Positions 37,720-49,700 of a stretch of 64,000 nt of DNA are shown here, one piece after another. The stretch lies in the NCBI GenBank assembly GCA_027627225.1, contig CM051034.1, positions 7,912,058-7,976,057 of the forward strand, given 5' to 3'. The stretch's first letter is position 1. Every line of letters starts with the position of its first letter. Source of the stretch: Congeria kusceri (taxonomy: Eukaryota; Mollusca; Bivalvia; Myida; Dreissenidae). Under the pieces are notes generated by a model. It was given only the letters and a program-made list of their open reading frames with translations. It was not told where the DNA came from and did no database searches. The position numbers and the translations under genes are program-made.

Positions 37720-40700
37720 GTTATTATTATTCATTACATTTTCTTTATTTTTAACAGTTTGACACTCTTCTTTGTCCATTATGTTTTGTTAATTTTTAGG
37801 GATGGCAAAACTATTTGAATACCCGATTGAATGACCGTTATTCGAATAGTTAAAACGTTATTCGAATATTTGTATATTTGTATTGCTTTTTAAAACATTA
37901 ATTTATTGATTGTAGAAAGTAGTTGTCTTTTAACGTAAAAGGCTAAAAGCAGTATTTCCACAGTAGATACATAACATCGTGTTTCCAATAGATTATTCCC
38001 GTGTCATGTGTCAGACAAATAGATTGAATAAAGATTGAATATACGGGTCCGTGTCAGCGGTTAACTTCTAGTCGCCAGTAATACACAATTACAATATCAT
38101 TATGAAGCCATAACATTTAACAGGTAATTAAACATGAAAAGATTAACAAAACAAATAATTACTTAAGTGCGATCACACATTTGGCAGTCATTATAGCCAA
38201 GAAATGTTGCTAAACTTCGCCTATAAACATTAGGCTTATTGACACATTTCAAACTTGATAAGAAATATGAGCATTGTAGATTTTGCAAATACGCTTAATT
38301 AAAAACAACACTTAACATGGGATTTCAGTGGTTTATGCTTACTGTCATTAACGCATTCATATATATGATATTGCATTTTGTTAAAGGGACTTGTTCACAG
38401 ATTTTCGCATTTTTTGAAATTTGCCATGAAATTTCTTAACCAGATTACAGCATGGGAACTAAAAAGCTCAAGTATAATAACAAGACAAGTTTTTAAAAAC
38501 AAGAGGGCCATGATGGCCCAAAGCGCTCACCTGTGAACTGGTAGAGATGAAGACCATACTGTTGTGACAGGTTTGAAAATTAAGGTATCTGAACAATACG
38601 CAAAGGGGGATAGGGTCAATTTTGATTTAAAACATCTGTTAGTGCAATGGGCTAATTAAAGTATGAGTTGGGTAGTGGATGGGCGTTTTTTTGCTAATGG
38701 TTTTCATATCATTTTTCTCGATATTCTTACCTGACCATTTTTCATTTTGTCATTGAAAATGCTGGAAAATACAGAAACAGTAGATTTTTATGTATTTTTC
38801 GCAAACAGTTTTGGAGAACTAGTTGCAATGTGATCATTGCGATTGCTGTGCTATAAGGTAAAGTTTTGCTTTCTCTTTTATAATTTTTTGTCCAATGATT
38901 ATTAATGATGTTAATGCAGGCTCTGAAGACATCAATGTTGCATGTACAAATAACTGCATGCAAGTCTTGCAACTGTTGGAAATCAAATTTTATCAATCAA
39001 TTTTTATGGTCATGCAAAAACTGCGTAAGTTTGGTCAACATTTAATAAAAAATCATGCATGCAAGCCAATCATTGAAAACTTGTTGATGTTTTTTGTGTC
39101 GCCTGACTAGGCGACCTATTGGTGTTACTTATGTCGGTGACGGTTTTGGCGGCGGCAGCCCCTGTCGTTTGTCCGGAGCATAACTCTTAGACTATTAAAG
39201 CTATCAACATGAAACTTCATAGGTAGATATATCTCATGGAGGAGAAGTTCAGTACACAAGAACCGTTACTTTGCACCTCATACTTTTGGAGTTATTGCCC
39301 TTTGTTTATTTTCATCCTTAATTTTTGTCCGGAGCATAACTCTAATACTATGAAAGCTATCAACTTGAAACTTCATAGGTAGATAGATCTCATTGAGTTG
39401 AAGTACAGTGCACAAGAACCGTTACTCTGCACCTCATACTTTCGGAGTTATTGCCCTTTGTAAATTTTCATACTTATTTTTGTGTCGCATTTTTTGTTTT
39501 AATAAGTATTTTCTTTGCAATTAGCCAGAGTGCAGTGCTTTTGAAGATTTCAATAAATCTGTTAAACAAAATTTGAGCATTAACCTTAAGTGCTTCTTCA
39601 TTTGGATTCACGTAAGCTATCCGGTGTCAGGCGACACATCCGACTCGCAGAGTTCTAGTTTCCAAACACAAGTGGCAATAACAATAATGGTTTTTCTTGC
39701 CCGATCATGCTTATACTCTAATTCACCTGTAGTCTTACCTTCATAGACAAACTGTACACGATTGGTGAAGATTGGATGAAAAATGAAGTCTCTATCCTGA
39801 ATAATGTCCATTTTTGCATATTTTTTTTCACAAAAAAAGGACAATAACTCTGGTGTTTCTGGTCCGATCTTGCTTATATTCGACTTCACCTTTAATCTTA
39901 TGGTCATAGACAAACTGTGCAAGATTGGTGAAGATTGAATGAAAAATGAAGTCTGTATCCTGAATAATGTCCATTTTTGCATATTTTTTTTCACAAACAA
40001 AGGGCAATAACTCTAGTGTTTATGGTCGGATCTTGCTTATATTCGACTTCCACTGTAATCCCATGATAATAGACAAACTTTGCAAGATTGGTGTAGATTG
40101 GATGAAAAATGAAGTCTCTATCTTGAATAATGTCCATTTTTGTATATTTTTTTAATAAACAAATAACTCTGGTGTTTGAAACACGATTAATCCAATGTTT
40201 GGCGTCTGCTGAGATCTGATCGTCATACACAAACTGTGAAAGTTTGGTTAAGATTGGATGGAAAATAAAGTCTATGTTGGAAAAGGGCATTTTTGCACTT
40301 TTTTTGCATGAAAAAGGGGCAATAACTCTGGTGTTACTGGTGTGATCTGACCCAATAACAAACCCATCTGAGATTTTATGGTCATACACAAACTGCGAGT
40401 TAAGTAAAGATTGAATAAAAAATGTAGCTTTATTGCGGTAACGGTCCAAATTGTTGATGGCATACAGACGCCGGACAACGCCGGAGAGGTCCCCTATACT
40501 AATAGCTCACCGAGCGCTTCGTTCTCAGGTCAGCTAAAAACAAGATAATAAAAAACTTTGTCCCACAGGGGTTCGAACTCGGAAACTCTGGATTAAAAGG
40601 CTATCGCTTTAACAACTCGACCATTCCGACTTCTGTATTTCACCCTGCATTATTTACTTTATGTAAGCGTTCCACGTGATGTGAACAGAAACACTCCAAA

Positions 40701-43700
40701 TTATGCCATCATTTAGCGTTACAAACGCTTTATAATTTTATCAAATTCAACTGATGATTACTCATAAACAAATTGGTTTTTACAGTATATTTTTAGGTCC
40801 GTAGTGTTATTTTGCTCCCTTGTATACACTGCTATTATTTTTGCAATTGGTGACAAAAACTTGAAAAATTGTCCATTTGTCAATCTGTGAACAGGTCCCT
40901 TTAATGAAGATATGACGATAATGTGTACTAAAACTCTGTACCATTATTTACATGGTGTGGACTAGTCACTAGGTCACAAAGCTTGATGAAGTAAATATGA
41001 ATCTATGTGAATATTCGATTGAATGGAAAAGCAAATATTCAAATACCGATTTTCGCATTTCGCATTCGTTAGTTGAAACCTATTTCTTTTAGCTCGATTG
41101 CATCGAAAGCCTAAGGCTTATTGAGACACTTTCGAGTCCGTTTCCTGGGAAGAACCAGTATTTGGTGTCTTTGGGGGAGATCTTGAGTACGCTCCCACAG
41201 TGGGGATCGAACCCGGGACCTCCTGATCGCTAGGTGGACACCGTATCCACTACGCCACCGCAATAAATGGTATTTGTTGCCATCCCTATTAATTTTATAT
41301 CCTCCCCTTAATGGCCTTATCTAAAATCACGATGTAACTTGAGTCACACGCATATTTTTTCAGACCAGGTCTCTTGTAAAATAGCAAACATTTTGGCGTA
41401 ATAATATCAAATTATTCATAAAAATTACTGTAGCATTTTCTCTGTAAACTTTCCACTTGTATGGTTTAAACAGAAATTGGTTGTTGTTCTGTAAAATGAG
41501 GTAGGTGTAAGAAACATAATACCCGTTTACCGCAATTAAATCACCTTACATTGAGGATATAAAATAAACACTGTAGACTCGTAATCGTATAAAATTGTAA
41601 AAAATCTATATATATAACAACCTGTAAAAAACACACACAAAGCCACAGTATTTTGTTATGATCATTTAAATCATATGCATTGATATGTTTTTTTTATGTA
41701 ACAGAACATACTAGGTTATGTTTGTTGTTTTCCTGTAACATTTGTATTCACTTTTTAGAGAAGCAATTCAGTAAAAATGAATGTATAATGTTATGGTGCA
41801 CATTTTGTTGCATTGTAGTACCTAATTGTATTCTGACATCGTTTTATTTGTGTTTATAAATCTAGTGATGGTGTTAGAGGTAATAAAAAATAGATTTCCA
41901 AACTATGTTGGGGTGTGTATACCGGCTGCAAATACATTCCAACAGAAAAAAGACAACTGGCTGCAGTTAAACAGGTACAGTTAGGAGGAAAGTTGGCTGC
42001 ATTTCTCAGTGACAACGCATTGGAATGAACAATAATTGACCTACTACTTACAGATAGCTGTCCTTACGGAGTAGAAATGAAAGTGATTGCAAACTGTTAA
42101 GTCATTCGAAGTGTGTCATTCATAAAAACTGTCAACAGAAAACAATGAATCTGAGTGTTTAGTTTATATGCTTTAGCAAGGTTGTAGAAATGTTAAAATG
42201 CAGTGCAAATTCAGTTCAGACAACCCTGCTTTATTCCAGCTGTTTGATTTTTTCCATATTGTAAGCTCTTGAGAAAGTTATTTTGGTACCGTTTATAATC
42301 AAATTATAAAAATCTACCAGTCACTTTCATTTTGTAATGCATGGTTTTTGCAGTTTACTTGAAGCAGCAGTCAAGTGCCTCATTGATTATTTATAAATTC
42401 TAGAAATTCTAGACATATAAAAACTATAGTTATTTGCAGATCAGTGGACAATTATTTTGTCATCTTTCAGTGGGTGTGAATAACACATCAAAAAGTACAT
42501 GAAAATTATTGTTTACATTCAGTAAGAAATTACACATGATTTTTGTTATTGTTTATTGTCAGTTTATAAGAGATTGTACACCGTACATTTTAAGTACATG
42601 TATAACTTGTTGTTACATTATTTTCAGTTGATTGGAATCATAGAATGATGGCATTTGACTAATAACAATATACTACATTGTGTAACTGTAGTCTGCTAAA
42701 ATTCTGACATGCTTATCGCAAGACCTTGCTAAAGCTGTGCATTACTTGTAATTCAATATTGATCAACATTCATCATTTGGAAGAAAGGTTGCCATGTACA
42801 TGTAATGTCACGCCAATTGTGGTTCATTTCAATGTACAGATTAACGTTATATTTGCTTGGTTTCTTATTATTATTTCCTGCTATGCCTTGACTTCTTGGT
42901 GTGGCTAATTGTGAATATAGTGTAGTTTACATTTCTAACTAATTGTACTTATATCCTGAGCACACATATCTGCTACCTAGGACCAGATTGGCTCAGAAAA
43001 TGTTGCGTTCATACTCCTAGGATTGGTAGATGACCTTTCTTGCTATGAATGTTGGTCAGATCTTGTTTTATCCACACAGGAATTATGTTGCTCTCTGCAT
43101 GATCCCACAAGAAGGATTAGTGCTTTTTTAAGAAGTGATTTTCTATAAAACAAACAAACATGTGCTTGCTTTGGTTTACTGTACTACAGTTATTTAGTTG
43201 AACTATTATTCATTTAGGAAACATCCATTTTTATAATCATGCTTTCTAACATTGTAAATTGCAATTAAATTCTGTAGATTAGAATGGACATAAATTTACT
43301 ACCAAAGCATTAACATATAGTTCAGTCGATGATATGTCATTATTCATGTGCTTTTGTTTCTTCTTAGATAGTGAATGAAAGTGATCTCATTGGCAAACTA
43401 ATATTCTTGGTTTGTTTTGTTTTGTAGGAAATTGTATGAAAGCTAAAATGCTTACAGCTGCAAAGAAAACAATATGCCTTTTATGTCACATTCTGGTCTT
43501 TTGGTCTAATATAACATTGTTCAAGGCTGTAGATAGTCCGTTCATTATTACCATGCCACATGTTTTACTTTCAGTCCTTGTGGCAGAAATAATGGCTCAT
43601 TTCTTTCCACAAATTGTGGATAAGCATAACTATTCCCCAGCAAATAATAGTAAAGGGAAGCAACTCAATTGGGAGACGCTCAACAGGTACAGTAGAAGTG

Positions 43701-46700
43701 TTTGGACAAGGGAGATCACTGGGGGAAATGCTTGTGCTTTCATGTTCTTGTCATGCTCTAGTCATAACAGTTATAACAGAAGTATTCATAAAGTTTCATC
43801 AAAATTCTGTGTCATATTGCCATTGCACAAAATTTTTAATTTTGTGAGGCACATCAAAGACACATTATAGCGTAGGGTTTTGAACTGATGATTTTCTAAG
43901 CTGGGAAATGGTGAATTTGTTTGTGAACTGTTTTGGTTTATTGAAAGCATTATGAATACTGATCTGGGTCCATATTTCTACAGCATCTTGTATTTGTTAA
44001 GCTGAAGATATACTTAAAATGTAGTGTTTTGTTTGACATTTAGTGCTGTTGTTGTACAGCATGTTAGAAACAAGAAAGGGTCTGAATACAAAATGAAGTT
44101 ATTTGACCAATAAATCTATCAGTTCATTAACTAAAAATATCAAGCCTAACAAAAAATACTGGTGCTATATGAAATGTCCCCAGATCATCCTATATATCTT
44201 ATCATCTTCCATCATCAGGGTTGTCATTATCAATGGACACAAGCGATTTTTATCGAAATCTAAGCGATTTAGCTTGTGATATTACCTTTTGCAATTTATA
44301 AGTTCCTGAAAAAAAAGAAAGATTTTCTCATGATTTTAAACGATGAATTTGATTGGCAATCGATTAATAATGGCAACCCTGCATCATCCCTCATCTTCGG
44401 ACACCCATGGGTTCATATCTGGCTACACTGCACTTGTTTGTGGAATATTTCACTACCATTTCACAGTTTTTGCATTGCAGTTTAATAATCTGATTTGACA
44501 GGTTTACTGCATTCTGCACTTTGAATATTATCTATTGCAATCATATTTGTAAATAGGTGTAAAAATAAAGTTTAAACATATAGTGCCAATTATGTAAACT
44601 TGAATTTATGGGATGATGTTTGCCATCACTAAGTATTGGTAAGGAAGTATCCAGTAAAGTTCTGAGGATAACAGGGCCAGATTTGGACAACCTTGCATGG
44701 CCAGCATCATCATGTTTATGTTTGTTAACTGTCCAAATCTGAGCCGTTATCACAGTCTTTCACACCATGTAATTATTGTTCATTACTCAATTGATGTGAC
44801 TGTACTACGGAAAGATCTGGATCACAAACACGGGGCGGGCATGTGGTTACTTTTTGACCAACAGGGCGGGCATGTGGTTACTTTTTGATCAACAGGGCAG
44901 GCATGTGGTTACTTTTTGATCAACGGGGCGGGCATGTGGTTACTTTTTTATCAACAGGGCGGGCATGTGGTTACTTTTTGATCAACGGGGCGGGCATGTG
45001 GTTACTTTTTGATCAACGGGGCGTGCATGTGGTTACTTTTTGATCAACGGGGCGGGCATGTGGTTACTTTTTGATCAACGGGGCGGGCATGTGGTTACTT
45101 TTTGATCAACGGGGCAGGCATGTGGTTACTTTTTGATCAACGGGGCGGGCATGTGGTTACTTTTTGATCAACGGGGCGGGCATGTGGTTACTTTTTGATC
45201 AACGGGGCGGGCATGTGGTGACTTTGATCAACGGGGCGGGCATGTGGTTACTTTTTGATCAACGGGACGGGCATGTGGTGACTTTTTGATCAACGGGGCG
45301 GGCATGTGGTGACTTTTTTGTCAACGGGGCGGGCATGTGGTGACTTTTTGATCAACGGGGCGGGCATGTGGTTACTTTTTGATCAACGGGGCGGGCATGT
45401 GGTTACTTTTTGATCAACGGGGCGGGCATGTGGTTACTTTTTGATCAACGGGGCGGGCATGTGGTTACTTTTTGATCACCGGGGCGGGCATGTGGTTACT
45501 TTTTGATCAACGGGGCGGGCATGTGTTTTTGATCAACGGGGCGGGCATGTGGTTACTTTTTGATCAACGGGGCGGGCATGTGGTTACTTTTTGGTCAACG
45601 GGGCGGGCATGTGGTTACTTTTTGATCAACGGGGCGGGCATGTGGTTACTTTTTGATCAACGGGGCGGGCATGTGGTTACTTTTTGATCAACGGGGCGGG
45701 CATGTGGTTACTTTTTGATCAACGGGGCGGGCATGTGGTTACTTTTTGATCACTTATGGTTATGTTTTGATTTGAACAGGAATTTTGCAGAATGCACAAA
45801 AGCAAGATAAAGTACATGTACCTGCACTTAATGTTCTCAATCATTTTGCAGAACATACAAAAGCAAGATAAAGTACATGTACCTGCACTAAATATCTTAA
45901 ATCTAAAGCATAAAAAAAGAAAACTATGGAGTTGATATGCCACTCCTTGTTGCCAAAAACATTTCTGTCATTTTCTCCTGATGTATTTGTTTGGACGCAC
46001 AATGTCTCTTTCTGATCCTGGATCTTTCCATCCTGCATAGCGTGCTTGCAGTCAGGCCATGCCATTAGTATATCACTGTGTGATAGGACATATTTCTTCT
46101 TCGGCCAAAAACAGTTCCGTTTCTGGTCTCCTGCCCAGAAAAATAAGGGTCGGTAGGTAGGGATTTTTTTTTTATGACGAGAGAATGGTTTGTGTTGTAC
46201 ACAGTAACAGTCTTTTTCAGTCTTTATTATTTGTGGACCAAAAATATGTAGAGTTGGCAGCAAAAGTATAGGGTCGGTCGGGAGACCAGAAACGGGACTA
46301 TTTTTTGGGGGGGCCTACCAACATCTCTGTCTGTACTGTTGTTTGATTCCTGTCCACTCATTGCACATTCATTGAATATGCAACCAAATGCATGAATATG
46401 TCAAAACAAGTTAAAACACTGGGAAAGTTATCTCGACTGGTATATAAGAGTATGGATGTAAACATTTGGAGCAGTAATACACAATAATGTATTTATGTAT
46501 TTACTGTTTATATTCTACAAGTCTATGTTGTGTTCTGCAAGTGTCTAAAAATATCCCAGATTCAAAAGTTTGTAAAATGATTCTGGTATATGCCTAAATT
46601 AACATCTGGTGAGGAGTCAGTTTTGGAAGAAAGGTCCCTGTTTTCTCATATAAACATGACTGATCAATATTTAAAGGAGCACATTGAATACATATCGACA

Positions 46701-49700
46701 TATATTAAAACAAGATAATTTCCTGTTTTTGACGACACATCATGTACCTTTCCTTCATGCGATTTTACTACTACCACTAATTTTCTCACGTCTGCAAAAG
46801 TGTCATCAATGACCACTGTTTATATAATACAATAATATATATTTGTCAAATGTTCATAGAGACAAAACCATCATATTTAATAAAGCTTTAATATCAGTTC
46901 TCTGTGAATGAACTTAATTTTAGCAAATGTTATTGTCTACCTTATGTTAATAATTTGTGTTGAATAAAATGTCTTAACATACCAGTTTTTTAGCTTTCTT
47001 CGTCATTGCGTATTAAATGAATCAACAACTTGTCACACACACGCATGAACCATCTCCTATGTAGACTATGTTAGTGCGGTGTAACCTATGCACATGTCCC
47101 CCACATGTGTCGGGCTCTCCTATCTGTGCTCTGTATCTTGTCTAGGAATCCAAAGCAAAGCACATGTTTATTAGTATTCGCTACGGTGTGTGAAAATCTG
47201 GAAGTCGGAGTTTAAATTACGGACAAAATGTCCCGGAACAGTCTACAAAATGCAGAGTGGCTCAGATTTTTAGCTGTTAGAATTAGTCGTAAAAAGGCTT
47301 AAAATTGAATGCCATGAAAAATTCAGTCTTTTTTGTTAATTTTCAGTGCTAGTTGCTGAGATAATAAAACATTTTTTTCCTGATGATGGGCTAGTTGAAT
47401 TACACAACTATACAGCTGCAAATGCTTCAAATAAAAAGAAGGAAAATTGGTATTATCTTAACAGGTAAAACTAAAGCCTTTAAATTCAGCCTATTAGATT
47501 TGAAATTGTTTATTACGAAAAAAAACATAGGTAGTGCGTGGCTTAAAATATTGTTTGCATGGTGTGTGACAGGCTTGGTAGAGTTTTGTTTAATTGAAAT
47601 TTAATATTGCTTCCATTAGAGAATGGTAGGCTTAACCAAACAATGTCACGGGTAATTGATAACCATGAAGAAGATCATTTTCAATATGTGCTCTGTATAA
47701 ACCCTGTGTATTAATGCCTCAAATCTGTCTTGGTCTTTTGTTTTTGCTCTGCTGAACCACTAATTAATATTTGATTTGCACAATGTTTTATGACATCTTT
47801 GTTTGTGTTATTGACATATTAACATTTAATACATCTTTAATCATTTAACTATTAATTTTTTTTGTTTCTATTTGTAGTTATAAAAAATAGTTTTCATAAA
47901 ATCTATATCTTACTTATACTTAAAAATAATCAAAGTAAATCATGAAATATGTAAACAATTTATTTAAAGTTATATATTAATTAGTCAACAGAACATTGTA
48001 TTGCATTTTTACCACTTCTTTTCTTGACATAAAATATAAAGTTAATCACTTGTAAATGGTCTTATTTCTGGTGTCCACGGATTGCAGGCGTGTGTTTTCT
48101 CGTTTGAACTTTGAACTGGCCGAAGATGTGATAAACGACCTTGTAGGAGGCAAGCCCGGAATGATTGAGAAAGTGCTGCTCATGCTGCAAGTGAAAATCA
48201 AGCGGGCAGAGTACGCGCGGGGTCGACAGAACGACAAACCAGAGGCCGACCAGCACCAGAGTAGTAAGAAATCTAACTTCTACTTTCTAGCTATTCAAGT
48301 ATGGCGAGCGATATGAATATGCTTAGGTGAAATTCATCTGTTCAAGTTTGCGAAGCATGTGTGCAGAAATATGCAAGATTGCGTTGAATAACCTGTATCA
48401 AAGAAAATTAGCTATTATGTCTTAGCCATGATTGCTTAGTTTCGTTTCTTTCAATGACTCGCAGAAAATATTGACTTTTTGTGTCGCCTGTCCCCTTTCG
48501 CTTGTCCAGAGCATAACTCTTAGACTATTAAAGCTATCAACATGAAACTTCATAGGTAGATATATCTCTTTGAGGGGAAGTGCAGTGCACAAGAACCGTT
48601 ACTCTGCATCACATACTTTTGGAGTTATTGCCCTTTGTTTATTTTCATACTTCATTTTTGTCCGGAGCATAACTCTATGACTATGAAAGCTATCAACTTG
48701 AAACTTCATAGGTAGATGGATCTCATTGAGGAAAAGTGCATAGTGAAAGAACCATTACTCTGCACCTCTTACTTTCTGAGTTATTGCCCTTTGTAAATTT
48801 TCATACTTATTTTTGTGTCACATTTTTTGTTTTAATAAGTCTTTTCTTTGCAATTAGCCAGATTGCAGTGCTTTTGAAGATTTCAATAAATCTGTTTTAT
48901 AAAATAAATAAATTTGAGCATTAACCTTAAGTGCTTCTTCATTTGGATTCACATAAGCTATCAGGTGTCAGGCGACACATCCGACTTGCGGAGTTCTAGT
49001 TGATTCAATATTTTTCAAAAAATGTACTTTACACTTGCACTGTTATTGTCTTATAAATAGTATTCACTATGTTGCCATATTTTCCACGATTTCTCAAGGC
49101 CTGGTCCCCATGCCCAAGATTTTAAAAATATTATGATTTGTACCTGGTTGTAGCAATGCTATTAACCTCCATTGGGTTTGCAGTGTCTCCAGGCCGCAAG
49201 GACAGCAAGCTGATCAAGGTGGGCATGGAGGACACGAAGGGTAGCCGCTTTATCAAGACCAAACAGTATGTATACCACACATCTCACTATCAAGACCAAA
49301 CAGTACGTATACACCATGTCCCACTATCAAACACCAACCAGTACACATCTCACTATCCAACACCAAACAGTGCGTATACCACACATCTCACTATCCAACA
49401 TCAAACAGTATGTATACCACACATCTCACTATCCAACACCAAACAGTACGTACACCACATCTCACTATCCAACACCAGACAGTACGTATACCACACATCT
49501 CACTATCCAACACCAAACAGTATGTATACCACACATCTCACTATCCAACACCAAACAGTATGTATACCACACATCTCACTATCAAACACCAAAAACAGTA
49601 CGTATACCACACATCTCACTATCCAACACCAAACAGTATGTATACCACACATCTCACTATCCAACACCAAACAGTATGTATACCACACATCTCACTATCC

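Larger units (their letters stand above)
38391..40904. mobile_element. 'ttaaagggacctgttcacag' TIR element inside the hAT-like shell
   Basis: The left end 'ttaaagggacttgttcacag' and the complement of the right end, 'ttaaagggacctgttcacag', are near-identical. It contains a tRNA-like segment at 40556-40632 and a further nested element at 38501-40540. No ORF. Confidence 0.78.
37789..41296. mobile_element. hAT-like shell element with 8-bp target duplication, holding nested insertions
   Basis: The element proper is 37797-41288: left end 'tagggatggcaaaac', right end 'gttgccatcccta', flanked on both sides by the 8-bp direct repeat TTAATTTT (37789-37796 and 41289-41296). An 8-bp duplication with short TIRs is typical of hAT transposons. 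Outer sequence contains 'ttattcgaata'-type motifs. No transposase ORF, so non-autonomous. It lies in SPEF1 intron 1. Confidence 0.82.

Noticed and set aside
41208..41276. tRNA gene on the minus strand
   Set aside because: Good A and B boxes but a SINE body is attached and the anticodon arm is not clearly paired.
43412..43870. 152-codon frame as an independent gene
   Set aside because: Only its middle (43575-43686) is conserved, as SPEF1 exon 2b; the rest is intron on both sides of clear splice sites.
45472..45687. 71-codon frame with repeated G-A-G-M-W-L-L-F
   Set aside because: Read-through of the 31-bp minisatellite.
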